64,000 bases of DNA from assembly GCA_039707655.1 (NCBI GenBank), contig CM077676.1, positions 427,529,379 to 427,593,378 on the forward strand, read 5' to 3'. This document shows positions 9,338 to 21,540 of the stretch, in pieces. Within the stretch, counting starts at the first letter, position 1. The number at the start of each line of letters is the position of its first letter. The position numbers and the translations under genes are program-made. Under the pieces are notes generated by a model. The model was given only the letters and a program-made list of their open reading frames with translations, searched no databases and was not told the DNA's origin. The DNA is from Elymus sibiricus. Its lineage: Eukaryota; Streptophyta; Magnoliopsida; Poales; Poaceae.

Positions 9338-12300
9338 ATGAACCGGCAATGGATGTACGGTGACCGACGCACCTCCGAGTATCTTGAGGGCCTGCATAAA
9401 TTTTTCGAAGTGGCTGAGGCAAACAAGCAGAATGGTTTTATGTATTGTCCATGCCCTGTCTGTGAGAATACGAAGGATTACTCTAACTTGAAAACCCTTC
9501 ACGTCCACCTGCTTGAGAAGGGTTTCATGCCACACTATAATGTTTGGACCAAGCACGGAGAAAGAGGGGTTATGATGGAAGACAACGAAGAAGAAGAGGA
9601 TGATGACAACTATCCCCCTGAATACGGTGATACTGCAACGGGGGAAGCTGAAGATCAAGAGAAACCAGACGATGTGCCCGATGATGATTTTCGCCGGGTC
9701 ATTGTTGATGCAAAGAGACAATGCCAAAGTGAAATGGAGAAGTTGAAGTTCGATCGCATGTTAGAGGATCACAAAAAAGGGTTGTACCCAAATTGCGAAG
9801 ATGACAACACAAAGCTCGGTACCACACTGGAATTGCTGCAATGGAAGGCAGACAATGGTGTATCTGACAACGGATTTGGGAAGCTACTGAAAATAATGAA
9901 GAAGAAGCTTCCAAAGGATAACGAATTGCCCGACAGTACGTACGAAGCAAAGAAGGTTCTATGCCCTCTAGGATTGGAGGTGCAGAAGATACATGCATGC
10001 CCTAATGACTGCATCCTCTACCGTGGTGAGTACGAGGATTTGAACGCATGCCCGGTATGCGGTGCATTGCGGTATAAGATCAGACGAGATGACCCTGGTG
10101 ATGTTGAGGGCGAGCGCCCCAGGAAGAGGGTTCCTGCCAAGGTGATGTGGTATGCTCCTATAATACCACGGCTGAACGTCTGTTCAGAAACAAAGAGCAT
10201 GCCAAGTTGATGCGATGGCACAAAGAAGACCGTAAGAAAGACGGGAAGTTGAGAGCACCCGCTGACGGGTCGCAGTGGAGAAAAATCGAGAGAAGGTGGG
10301 GGGACTTTGCATGTGACGCAAGGAACGTATGGTTTGGTTTAAGTGCAGATGGCATTAATCCTTTTGGGGAGCGGAGCAGTCATAGCACCTGGCCCGTGAC
10401 TCTATGTATCTATAACCTTCCTCCTTGGTTGTGCATGAAGCGGAAGTTCATTATGATGCCAGTGCTCATCCAAGGCCCTAAGCAACCCGGCAACGACATT
10501 GATGTGTACCTAAGGCCATTAGTTGAAGAAGTTTTATAGCTGTGGAATGGAGAAGGTGTACGTGTGTGGGATGAGCACAAACAGGAGGAATTTGACCTAC
10601 ATGCGTTGCTGTTTGTAACCATGAATGATTGGCCTGCTCTTAGTAACCTTTCAGGACAGACAAACAAGGGATACCACGCATGCACGCACTGTTTAGATGA
10701 TACCGAAAGTATATATTTGGACAAATGCAGGAAGAATATGTACTTGGGACATCGTCGATTTCTTTCGACCAACCATCTCTTAAGAAAGAAAGGCAAGCAT
10801 TTCAAAGGTGAGGCAGATCACCGGAAGAAGCCCGCCCTCCGTACTGGTGATGCCATACTTGATATGGTCAAGGATTTACAAGTAATCTATGGAAAGGGTC
10901 CTGGCGGACAATCTGTTCCGAATGACGCTGAGGGACGCGCACCCATGTGGAAGAAGAAATCTATATTTTGGGACCTACCCTATTGGAAAGACCTAGAGGT
11001 CCACTCTGCAATCGACGTGATGCACGTGACGAAGAATCTTTGCGTGAACCTGCTAGGCTTCTTGGGTGTGTATGGGAAGACAAAAGATACACCGGAGGCA
11101 CGGGAGGACCAGCAACGTGTGCACGAAAAAGACGGCATGCATCCAAAGCAGTATGAAGGTCCTGCCAGCTACGCTCTTACCAAAGAAGAGAAGGAAATCT
11201 TCTTTGAATGCCTACTCAGTATGAAGGTCCCGTCTGGCTTCTCGTTGAATATAAAGGGAATAATAAATATGGCAGAGAAAAAGTTCCAGAACCTAAAGTC
11301 TCATGACTGCCACGTGATTATGAAGCAACTGCTTCCGGTTGCATTGAGGGGGCTTCTACCGGAAAACGTTCGATTAGCCATTGTGAAGCTATGTGCATTC
11401 CTCAATGCAATCTCTCAGAAGGTAATCGATCCAGACATCCTACCAAGGTTAAAGAATGATTTGGTGCAATGTCTTGTCAGTTTCGAGCTGGTGTTCCCAC
11501 CATCCTTCTTCAATATCATGACGCACGTCCTAGTTCATCTAGTCGACGAGATTGCCATTCTGGATCCTGTATTTCTACACAATATGTTCCCCTTTGAGAG
11601 GTTCATGGGAGTCTTAAAGAAATATGTTCGTAACCGTGCTAGGCTAGAAGGAAGCATCTCCATGGGCCATCAAACAGAGGAGGTCATTGGGTTTTGTGTT
11701 GACTTTATTCCTAACCTTAACCCGATTGGTCTCCCTCAATCGCGGTATGAGGGGAGACTGACTGGAAAAGGCATGCTAGGAGCGTATGCAATAATATGTA
11801 GGGACGAGCATTCTTGGGCTCAAGCACACTACACAGTTCTACAGAATTCTACCTTGGTGACCCTGTATGTCAATGAACACAAGAATTTTCTGCGCTCCAA
11901 ACACCCGGAGCAGTCTGACGACTGGATTACATGTGAACACATCAGGACTTTCGGCAGTTGGTTGCAAACACATCTCATGGGTAACAACATTGTTGGAGAT
12001 GAGCTGTACTCGTTGGCCAGGGGACCATCTTCGACTGTATTGACTTACCAAGGGTACGAGATAAATGGGAATACAGTTTACACGATCGCCCAAGATCAAA
12101 AGAGCACCAACCAAAACAGTGGTGTCCGCTTTGATGCAGCAACCAACAGGGGAAAGGACACATATTATGGTTACATAGTGGACATATGGGAACTTGACTA
12201 TGGACATGATTTTAGGGTCCCTTTGTTTCGGTGCAAATGGGTCAATCTGTCAGGAGGCGGGGTACAGGTAGACCCGCAGTACGGAATGACAACAGTGGAT

Positions 12301-12630
12301 CTCAACAATCTTGGGTACACAGACGAACCATTCGTCCTAGCCAATGATGTGGCGCATGTTTTCTATGTGAAGGACATGTCTACCAAGTCGAGAAAAAGAA
12401 AAGATAAGGAAGCGAATACATCATACGATGAGCCAAAGTGCCACATAGTTCTTTCAGGGAAAAGAGACATCGTGGGAGTGGAGGGCAAGACAGACATGTC
12501 TGAAGATTATGAAAAGTTTCATGAAATTCCTCCCTTCAAAGTGAAGGCTGACCCAAGCACCCTGTTAAACGATGAAGATTATCCATGGTTACGGCGCAAT
12601 AAGCAAGGGACACACGCGAAGAAAAAGTGA
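9338..12630 (+). pseudogene. TNP2-type CACTA transposase with one frameshift and one nonsense codon
   Basis: The ATG at 9338 directly follows a splice acceptor (GCACGCAG). The N-terminal segment (to about residue 75) is the cysteine-bearing transposase-associated domain (MYCPCPVCEN). The middle is the TNP2 region (KVLCPLGLEVQKIHACPNDC, then DFACDARNVWFGLSADGINP, then the DLPYWKDLEVHSAIDVMHVT phrase). The C-terminal part matches the usual DUF4218-like (LLPVALRGLLPENVRLAIVK) and DUF4216-like (FRVPLFRCKWVN) segments. The protein should cut and rejoin the CACTA ends. One nucleotide is missing at about 10173-10176, moving the reading frame, and a TAG at 10537-10539 stands where the family usually has glutamine before LWNG. 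From 10540 to the TGA at 12628 the frame is open. With only two lesions the copy is recently dead; a full-length product is not expected. Confidence 0.9.
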
Positions 12631-13804
12631 AGACTTTCTCTCCACAACTATTCTGATGATGGCTTTGATCTAGAATATCACTGCAGTTACATGTCAAGAA
12701 ATGAAATGCCTTTTGTAACATATGAGTTTTCGTCTGAAACCGTGATACTTCGAAAGAGATTGTCTATTTTGTACACGAAGTGCATCCAGTTTTTGCCGTA
12801 ACCCTCTCAACTTTTTAGCACATGCTATGTGGGTGAAATGATGATACCATGCCAACTTTCAACCTTTTCAGAGTTCATTTGTACTGCTTTTCAATTTCAG
12901 GGTCATTTAGCTAAAATAAATCAGTAAATGCATGAAAAATAGCAAATTAAGTCAGAAAGGGTTGAAAATTGATGATGTGGCTTTGAATGGTGCATGTTGA
13001 ACACACAAAAAGTCTGGAGTTGAAATAAGTTAAAAAAAATGGAATGCCTTTGTAACATATGTGGGTGAAATGATGATACCATGCCAACTTTCAACCTTTT
13101 CAGAGTTCATTTGTACTGCTTTTCAATTTCAGGTTCATTTAGCTCAAAGAATGAACTAATAGCAAAAAGAATTAATCAAAACGCTTTTATAAAACTCTAA
13201 TAGCAAAAAAATGAACTAAAAAGCTTTCATAAAATTCTAATAGCAAAAAGAATGAACTAAAAAGAATCAATTAAATATAATATTTTTCAATAGCAAAAAG
13301 AATCAACTAAAAATAATCAAAATAATATTAACTAAAATTATCAAAGTATTTATTTGTTAAAAACTTTAATAGTAAAAAGAATTTTCATAAATTATTTTTT
13401 GTTACAAACTTTAATAGAAAACTAAAAATCTTTTATAAAACTCTAATAGCAAAAGGAATCAACTAAAAAGAATCAATAAAAAATAAAACTTATGCAACTA
13501 AAATTATATAAAATTTATGCAACTAAAATTATATAACTAAAAATAACATATGCAAAAAATAACATTAAAAATTTAAAAACATAACATATGCAAAAAAAAA
13601 GAAAAGAAAAAAAAGGCCCACCTACTAGCCACCACGGCCTGCATACGACTAGAAACCCTACAAATGGGCCAGGATGCAGGCCCGCAGTGCTAGCAGGCAC
13701 AACAGGGCGTGAGATAGGCATGTACTGCCTGCAGTAGAGAGGAGCTCGAGAGGGCAGCGGCAGCAGCGCTTATAAACCACTCCGAGCCCCTCTCAACTAG
13801 CGAG
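12631..13804. repeat. AT-rich internal CACTA region with an 86-bp direct repeat
   Basis: The segment 12827-12912 recurs at 13059-13144 nearly unchanged (both contain GTGGGTGAAATGATGATACC). Downstream, phrases like AATAGCAAAAAGAATCAACT repeat irregularly to about 13480. There is no gene; this separates the transposase from the promoter of the second gene. Confidence 0.6.
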
Positions 13805-14050
13805 GTGGGACTAAACTTTTGGCTGCGGCAGCACAGCGCTTTCGTCCCGGTTGGTGGCTCGAACCGGGAGGAAAGGCCCCCCTTTCGTCCCGGTTGGAGC
13901 CACCAACCGGGACTAAAGGTCTCTGCTTCCCGCCCTTTGGGCTGCTGAAATTGACCTTTGGTCCCGGTTGGTGGCTCGAACCGGGACGAAAGGCCCCCCT
14001 TTCGTCCCGGTTCGTGCCACCAACCGGGACCAATGCTCTGGGTATATAAG
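13805..14050 (+). promoter_or_regulatory. Internal hairpin-repeat block plus TATA box of CACTA-1 second gene
   Basis: Between 13840 and 14034 the element repeats the same GTCCCGGTTGGTGGC and GCCACCAACCGGGAC units seen at its ends, in both orientations. GGTATATAAGC follows at 14041-14051. A spliced leader is likely, because a donor-like CAG|GTGAGT variant (CCCCAGTGAGTC) lies near 14310. I read it as the promoter of the second gene, under control of the same DNA-binding protein that recognises the ends; the regulatory role is inference. Confidence 0.5.
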
Positions 14051-15246
14051 CAGCACTTACAAGTTTTCCATTCAGTTTTCTTCGATCTCCTCCTCTCCCC
14101 CGACGGCGCCGACGACCACCTCGACGCCGCCAGGCTGCCGGACCGCGCCGTCGCCTCCCCGAGCCCTGCCCCGACGCCCTCGCCGACCCCCTGCCCCGAC
14201 GCCCTCGCCAACGCGCCGGACCTCCTCGTGCGCCCTCCTCCCCGTCGCCGCGTGCCCCCTCGAGCCCGCCGTCCTCGTCGCCGGCCTCCAGCCATCGCCG
14301 CCCCCCCCCAGTGAGTCTCCCTTTCCCATGGTCCCCTGCTCCCCGTCGCCGCGTGCCCCCGAGCCCCTTGCTCTGCCACTGCTCCATGGTCGCCGCCGGC
14401 CCCGTTGCTAAAAATGTGTTTTTTTAGATGAATAGATAGATAGATAATGTTCATGTGGAGATGAGATGAGATGTATGGTGCTCTGTTTTTTTAGATAATG
14501 TTCATGTGGAGATGAGATGAGATGAGATGTATGAGATGTTTTGTGGAGATGAGATGAGATGTTGTCATGTGGAATTTTTTTTTTGTTCATAGAAATTAGT
14601 GTGAATTTTTTGTTCATGATGATCTTGCTAAAACTCATATTAAGTTTGTTCGATGAATGTTTTCTGTTAAAACTCATATTAAGTTTGTTCGATGAATGTT
14701 TTCTGTTAAAACTCATATTCAAAATGAGTTAAAAGACTCATATATTCAAAATTTACTCCCGGTCCGCTCGCCCGACCAACTCTCGAGGCCACCCAAACCC
14801 TAGAAGAAAGAGCGTTGTCGATCTACCCCCTCCCGCCCCTACCCGTAATTGTTATGTATAATACTATATATTGGCGTCTAATTCACCGGTCTTACCTCAG
14901 TGAACCGAAGGGACTTTATTTATTCGGTAGGCGGCCGGCATAGGTCAATGTGGTAGAATGGATAGTTCGATCTCCTGCATAGCGAATTTTTTGTAAAGTG
15001 TCCTCTCCTGAAAGTATAACCTCGATAACTTCGACATGAGGGGGGACGTCGGACATGCATGAGAGAGGCGGTCCGCAAAGTATCCTCTCTCGAAAGTATA
15101 ACCCCCGATAACTTTGCATGATGTTTGCGACTAATCCATTGCTCATATATGCATATGATTCCTTGTTGTGATTAGCTAGGTCTATGTTTGCCACTAATCC
15201 ATCTCTCATGGTTGTATATTGCCATGTTGTAATATTTGCAAAAACT
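14051..15246 (+). other. Leader and first intron region of CACTA-1 second gene, with short tandem repeats
   Basis: A GC-rich leader exon (about 14055-14310) is followed by AT-rich DNA. GATGAGATGAGATG runs occur around 14460-14560. A 38-39 base unit (AAACTCATATTAAGTTTG...) occurs twice in tandem at about 14630-14706. The 5' leader matches the GC-rich repeats at the right window edge in the related element. No coding frame is supported. Confidence 0.45.
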
Positions 15247-18200
15247 ATGGACAGAGACTTAGAAAAAGAAGAGTTGTTGGGGGATATAATCCGCGACGGA
15301 GGTGATATCACCTTGTCGTTTCTCAACGACACCGATGGTCAGGAAAGAGAGGATGACGGCTCCGGTGATCCAATGGAGGAGGAAGGAGATCATGACGGCT
15401 CCGGTGACCGAATGGAGGAGGAAGGAGATCATGACGGCTCCGGTGACCGAACGGAGGAGGGAGCCTTAACTGTTGCAAAATCCGACGAGGTATATATACA
15501 TATATTAATTAAGCCTCTGCTGACTTGATGCATTAATTGTTTTGTATGTACATATATTAACGCTTCTTTCTTCTTTTAATTAGCCCTCCGGATCGAGCCA
15601 AACTTCCGTAAGGAGACGAGGCCCGAAGAAAAGGTTGCGCCAGGATGAAAGGCTCACGATCGAAGAAGTCGGTTGAGATGGCCAACCGATTGCTCCCAAG
15701 CGGAGCAGGAACACATTTATACATCAGTGCGGAGTGGTTGTTAGGGACATCGTCCCGATCAGCATCCAAGAATGGAATAAGAAGAAGGACCCTGAAGTTT
15801 CTTATGTCCAGGATAGACAGAAAGATGATCGATCTTTGGACCTCGCTGATGACAAATTTCAGCCTACCACCAGAGGCGGATCCGAATAAGGTCAAGGCGT
15901 TTGCTCTTAGGAAGATGGCAGAACTATTCAAGAACTGGAAGAAAGATTTGAACAAAAAGTTTGTCGAGAAAGACAAGACTCCAGAATTCACCGGTCCATA
16001 TGAGAAGATAAAAGATCACTGGCCCGCATTTGTGGCCTACAAGAAATCGGACAAGGGCAAGCAAAGGTCAGCGACAAATAAGCTAAATGCTGAAAAGAAG
16101 AAGTATCACCATGTTATGGGGTCAGGTGGCTACAACAAAGCCCGGCCTATGTGGGACTAAGCTGTGCAAGACCTGCTTGCTAAAGGGGTCCAACCAGCGA
16201 CATTGCACTGGCCAGATCGGTCAAGGACTTGGTTCTTCGGGGTTGGGGGAACTTTGGACCCAGACACAGGGGAGTGTGTTTGGACGAAAGCTCAACTTGC
16301 AATACCCGTCAAGAAGCTTGAGTAAGCAATCCAGGAAGCGCAGGAAGGGAGGTTACATCCCGACAGAGAGAATGATGAGCTGACACAGGCCCTTGGGAAT
16401 CCTGAACACCCTGGACGAACACGAGGCACATCAGGCTCCGTTCCGTGGGTGCATGGGTTTCCCGACAGCGGTGGTTATAGAAGCCGAGAGAGAAAGAAGA
16501 AAGCGGAAGCAAGCGAAATGCAGAAGATCAATGCAAGATTAGCGAAACTAGAGAAACTTGAGAGCCAGCGAGCTACCGGCCAACCATCTCAGCGGCACGA
16601 AGATCCTTCCTTCGACACTGCCCCAGAAGCTACCCCACCATCTCAGCGGAGAAGCAGCGTGGCTTCCACGGAGCTCCTTCAGCCTGATATCACGGTTCCT
16701 CGGTACCCCGTGGATAGTATCACGGAGGCTGAACATTGTGTGCTAATGGCGAAATGCCAGAACCTGACCTTGAAGGCGGCGGTCGGCTCTGTTTTACCTC
16801 CTCGAGTTGAGGGAACTTTCCATTGCCGTCCGATTCCACATGGCTATGCTATTGTCACGGTGGATGAAATAATGGAGGGATTTGAGGGGCTGGAGCTTGA
16901 CTACCCTACAGGTGAAGGGGATAATCTTCTGGAAAATGCCTTAAGGAGTACCTGCCTATGGAGAAAGGAGAACATCAAGCTTCCAAACTGGACGCCGCCT
17001 CAGCAGACTCAGCCGGAGGAGGCCCCTCAGCAGACTCCGCTGCCTCATTCGTCTCCGGCGCGTCAGCTGTCTCCGCCGCCTCAGCTATCTCCGTCGCGTT
17101 AGCCGACTCCGGCGGAGGAGGCCCCTCAGCAGAATCCTCCTTCGCCTCCTCCGCGGCGTCAGCGGACTCCGCCTCCTGTGCCGCGTCAGCGGACTCCGCT
17201 TCCTCCGCCGCGTCAGCAACGGCAAAAGAGAGCCGCCGCCGATCCGGCGGCTAGCAGTACAATAGGTGGTGGGAAGAAATTCAAATTTGGTCCAAGCCTC
17301 AAGCCTCTTGCCAAGTTACCATATGAGCTGACTGACAAGGAAACCGATGAGGTCGTGGCTGCCGATTTGAAACGCCAATTTGCACGGAAAGTTCCACCTC
17401 CAAAGGAAAAAAATAGATCCGGTAAAGGTGAATCGCACTCTGGATGCCCTTACGCGACCACCTCCGCCTCCGCCGCTATCAAACTATGACCGCATTATTG
17501 CAAAGACATATGCCAAAGCTATGAGTCGGTCGAGAAGTAGCAGTACTGGTGCAAGAAGTGGGAAAACAATTCCCCAGCTCGGCGAACAGGAAAAGCAATC
17601 GTGCCCCCCGCTCAAGGTGTTTACCGATACCCCGGGGGTAGCGGCCGTTGCTCCTGGTTTCAATCCTGGTGATTACCTAGGCGATGATGTACATTTTGAA
17701 ATCGCTAAGCCGGTAGACACCTTTAAATACCAGCACGGGAAGCGTCTCGTCAGAAGTGATGATCTGGAATGAGATCTACCAACGATGATGCGAACATTAC
17801 ATAAATGGTACTTGGAAACCTGCAAGGATGGGATGGGCAGTATCTTGGTGGGAATTAAGGATGAGCACGACTTCGTTGGAGTCGACTCGATCTTCGTTGA
17901 ATTTGACGAACTCTTTCAGTTATACAATCAAGCCGCCCTCGACAAAAGTCTCGTGGCTTGTTATTGTCTGTAAGTATTATTTCTGTAATTAAGTCTCTAG
18001 CTCAGCTCATTCACTGCATGTATATAATTATCCTCACTATATTATGCAGATTGAAGATCGTCGAATTTAAAAGAGGACAAATCTATGACATTGGGTTCAT
18101 TAACCCAAATATCGTAAATGAATGGTCGGTACAGAAGATCCCCGAGGAGACTGAGAAAATCTTGCTAATGGCGTTCCTTCGACACCAAAACAAAAGGAAA

Positions 18201-18991
18201 ATACTCTTTCCTTACAACTTCAAGTGAGTGTTACTGTCTTCTGCATATTCTGTTTTGCTGACTCGAGGTTAAGACTAATTGATAAGTTATGCGCGCGCAG
18301 GTTCCACTTTATTCTGCTAGCCATTCAGCTTGACGAGGGAGCAGTAACTGTCTTGGACTCGAGACGGAAAGAGGCTACGGAGTATGCGGACATGATTGAA
18401 ATGCTCCAGAAGTAAGTTCAATCATTATCGCACTATATCGGCAACTTTCGTTTATTTCCTGATATCAAGTAATCATTTTCTTTGCCGGGCAGGGTTTGGA
18501 AAAAGTTCATCACGCGGGTTAAGGGTGAATGGAGACCGGAGCTGCGATTTAAACAACCCAGAGTAAGTAGTACTAGCTAGTTCTGCGCATCTCTCATTGA
18601 TTCTAGTTTCAATACCATTATCATGGTTGATTATCATTTTGATTGAACTCTATTCTCGTAAAGTGCATGTGGCAGGAACCCGGAAATGAGTTATGTGGAT
18701 ACTACGTTTGCGAGTTCATTCACCAAAAGACCACCGAGAGGGGCTTCACTAAACAACAATTTGAAGTACGTAAACAATATTCATAATTTTATTTTATCAC
18801 CATCAATTGTGTTGATTTCATTCATATATATATATATTGACCCCCCTTCTTTAAATTAGACCTGGCAGAAGTGGGACGTACTCCTACCAGCTGATCGCCT
18901 ACGCGCAATTCAAGAGGAGTTGGCGGGATTCTTTGTTGACCACGTCATTCCTAAAGACGGAAAATGCCATCGGGAATTGCAAACCTGTTGA
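15247..18991 (+). pseudogene. CACTA-1 second gene: TNPA-like protein with C-terminal Ulp1-like protease, disrupted
   Basis: The seven-exon model joins 15247-15489, 15584-17969, 18050-18223, 18301-18411, 18493-18562, 18676-18765 and 18860-18991; every intron is GT/AG. Exon 1 is acidic with a repeated DGSGDRMEEEGDH unit. Exon 2 carries the plant CACTA 'transposase 24'-type region (EFTGPYEKIKDHWPAFVAYK), a PQ-rich repeat and a basic segment. Exons 3-7 give a C48/Ulp1-like fold: catalytic His in FHFILLAIQL, Asp in VTVLDSRR, Cys in ELCGYYVCEFI. Comparison with the copy at 58.1-61.8 kb shows TGA at 15674-15676, a 4-nt gain at about 15826-15838, TAA at 16158-16160 and 16323-16325, TAG at 17100-17102, an extra A at about 17406-17412, and TGA at 17770-17772. 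No full product is expected, yet the protease exons themselves remain open. Confidence 0.85.
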
Positions 18992-19316
18992 ATAGATATA
19001 TGCATCAACGTGTACTATCTGTAGTAGCGTCGAATAGATATACGAAAACTTGTTGTTCGACCAACAAGCATGGAGAAAGAGAGGTCACTTCTCTCTATAT
19101 ATTGATCATGCATGACGATGTTGTGTAATTAATGGTTCCTTCATTGCTTACTAGCTAGCGTCGAGTTCTCTCTATATGTAGTAGCTAGCGTCGACCAAGC
19201 ACGGAGAAAGAGAGGTCACTTCTCTCTATTAGCTAGCTAACACAATATGAAACCCCTAAACCCCCCCTTTCAAAAAAAAAACCCCAGCGCCTACGAGCTG
19301 CTGACGCGTGGCTGCC

Positions 19317-19603
19317 TTTTGGTCCCGGTTGGTGTTACCAACCGGGACTAAAGGTCCTCCTGCCTGACTGCTGCGCAGCGGCCACGTGGAGACCCTTTAG
19401 TCCCGGTTGGTGTTACCAACCGGGACTAAAGGTCCTCCTGCCTGGGCGTCCCACAACGGCCACGTGGAGCACCTTTGGTCCCGGTTCGTAGGCCAACCGG
19501 GACTAAAGGTTTTAGGCATTAGTCCCGATCGTTTTGTCCCGGTTCCAGAACCGGGACTAAAGGCCCTCTGGAACCGGGACAGATGCCCTGTTTTCTACTA
19601 GTG
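19317..19603. repeat. CACTA-1 right subterminal and terminal repeats
   Basis: Two near-identical palindromes with arms CCCGGTTGGT and ACCAACCGGG occur at about 19323-19350 and 19403-19430. Further half-sites lead up to the terminal inverted repeat. The left and right arrays share the same core unit. Confidence 0.8.
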
Positions 19604-19772
19604 TAGCCATAGGCAAAAATAATTGCTGGACCAATCACATGTATGCATGAATCTCAAATCATTAAATTTAGATACAAACCCCTGTGAAACAATGCACTGG
19701 GCGAGTTGTCTAGTAAGTTTTTATACCTCCTATGATAACGTGCTAAGGGACGATGCATTGGGAGAGCCCTTA

Positions 19773-20269
19773 GCCTAATGTAACCTATTTTGAAATTCAA
19801 ACAATGCATTATTTTCAAACTAATTGGCCAAGTCAAAATCTTCTTTCACGGTTGTATTCCTCACGACGAGGTCTTTGAAAATACATCCCACATGGACACG
19901 TTCTGACATTTAAAAAGAACAACTTTCTACCAAAAAGCAAGTTTCTCGTGTGAGCATGCGTTTCCAGCACTGACCAATAAGTTGAGAATTATTTCGAGTA
20001 AAAAAATAAGTTTCTAATATATATAGTTGCTTATGTATCATTAAATGACTATTAAAACCCGCATTTTATGATTTGGATGAACACACTGCTATGTTCGGGA
20101 AAACATCGTTATGTTGTGAAAAATTAGGTTTTGTACTACATACATGATATCATGTCACAAAACTAATAACGTGATGACATAAAAATTAGTGTGATAAAAA
20201 GCAAGTTTCTAATACAAACTTTTATTTCGTCATACTAGTTTTATTTTTGAGAAACTATATGTTCCTTGA
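19773..20269. other. AT-rich intergenic stretch
   Basis: No gene, transposon end or clear repeat could be recognised here. Confidence 0.3.
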
Positions 20270-21540
20270 AAAGTGCACGAAAGCAAAAAAAATTGCGAGA
20301 AAACTTTCGATCTATTCATTATGCCATGGCAATATAATGAACATAGAAATAAAAAAGTTACACCCATGTCCGTAGACCACCCAGCGACTAATACAAGCAT
20401 TGAGCGCGCCGTCGTCATCGCCCCTTCCTCACCCGAGCTGGGCCAAACTTTTTGTAGTAGACAGTCGGAAAGTCGTCATGCTAAGACCCAACAGGACCAG
20501 CGCACCAGAACAACAACTGTCACCAATGAAGAGAAGTATAGATCGAAAGGATCCAACCTGTAGACGCACGATCGAAGACTGGATCCAAGTAGATCCACCG
20601 AAGACCAGTACCGACCAAATCCAGAGAGATCAGCCGGAGACACATTTCCACATGCCCTCCGATGAGACTAGACATATCATTAGAATGTGGGCTAGGCGGG
20701 GAGATCCTTATTCCATCTTCAGGGAGCCGCCACCGCCTCATTTTCTTGAGCAGGACAGAAACCGTTAATGAACTCACAAAAACATGCACCAAAAAATGAA
20801 GCAAGATCCCTCCAGCTGGCAAGGGCCTGGGTCCACCATGCCTCAATGGACCTAAGGCCACCACAGACGAGGCGGACCAACGGTGGAGCCGGCGGGAGGG
20901 GGAGAAACCCTAAGCTTTTTTTTCTTGGAGAGGAGCCGGCGGCTATGTCTAAACTTGCGAGGCTGCACGAAAACAATTTAGCGATATACAAGCATCTATA
21001 TACAAGGAACTTGTCTTTTTTTGCCAGAAAACCTCTGATATATTCATCTATCATGGTAGTACAACGAACACCAAAAATAAAAAAATTACATCCAGATCCG
21101 TAGACCACCTAGCGACGACTACAAGCACTGAAGCGAGACGAAGGTGCGCCGCCGTCATTGCCCCTCCCTCACCAGAGCCAGGCAAAACTTCTTGTACTAG
21201 ACAGACGGGAAGTCGTTATGCTAAGGCCTCATAGGACCAGCGCACTAGAACATCAATCGCCACTGATGAAGAGACGCGTAAATCAAAAGGATTAAACCTG
21301 AAGACACACGAATATCGACGAACGAAGACCGGGTCCGAGTAGATCCACCAAAGACAACCGCCGATCGAATCCTGCGAGATCCGCCGGAGACATACCCTCT
21401 GACGATGCTAGACGCACCACCGGAACGGGAGCTAGGCGGAGAGAACCTTATTCCATCTCCAGGGAGCTGCCGCCTTCTCATCTTCCTGAACAGGACACAA
21501 ACCCTAACAAGACCAAAAGAAACATATAAAAATGGAGCCC
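20270..21540. repeat. Two diverged tandem copies of an unclassified dispersed repeat
   Basis: The segment about 20285-20770 and the segment about 21005-21510 align throughout at moderate identity. Shared phrases include CCTTATTCCATCT with CAGGGAG..GCCGCC, GTAGACCACC.AGCGAC, and the AGTAGATCCACC phrase. They look like two copies of one grass repeat, possibly the ends of a retroposon. No open coding region fits a known family. Confidence 0.5.

Larger units (their letters stand above)
7800..19603 (+). mobile_element. CACTA (En/Spm) DNA transposon, 11.8 kb, complete ends
   Basis: The left end reads CACTAGTACAAAACAGGGC. The right end is the inverse of CACTAGTAGAAAACAGGGC. The 3-bp target duplication TAG is perfect (7797-7799 and 19604-19606). 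Inside, in order, are a subterminal repeat block, a small coiled-coil/membrane protein gene, a TNP2-type transposase, AT-rich repeats, a second hairpin block with a TATA box, a multi-exon gene ending in a Ulp1-like protease, and a right subterminal block. The transposase and the second gene both carry lesions, so the copy is probably not autonomous, although its ends look intact. Confidence 0.93.
7695..19769. mobile_element. Tourist-like MITE, split by the CACTA element
   Basis: The left arm 7695-7799 begins GGGCTCTGCCAATGC. The right arm 19607-19769 ends with GCATTGGGAGAGCCC, the inverted counterpart with one mismatch. Both are flanked by TTA (7692-7694 and 19770-19772), the target duplication of PIF/Harbinger-related Tourist MITEs. 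Removing the CACTA element and one TAG leaves a 268-bp MITE with terminal inverted repeats of about 28 bp (TTCTTAGCA on the left and TGCTAAGG on the right still pair). It has no coding content. Confidence 0.75.

Noticed and set aside
13690..14454. Long minus-strand frames across the middle of CACTA-1
   Set aside because: They read through hairpin repeats and the GC-rich leader of the second gene; low-complexity Arg/Gly/Pro translation marks them as chance frames.
19323..19430. Palindromic GC hairpins read as transcription terminators or a CRISPR array
   Set aside because: They are CACTA subterminal repeats in a plant genome: no uniform spacer structure and no prokaryotic context.
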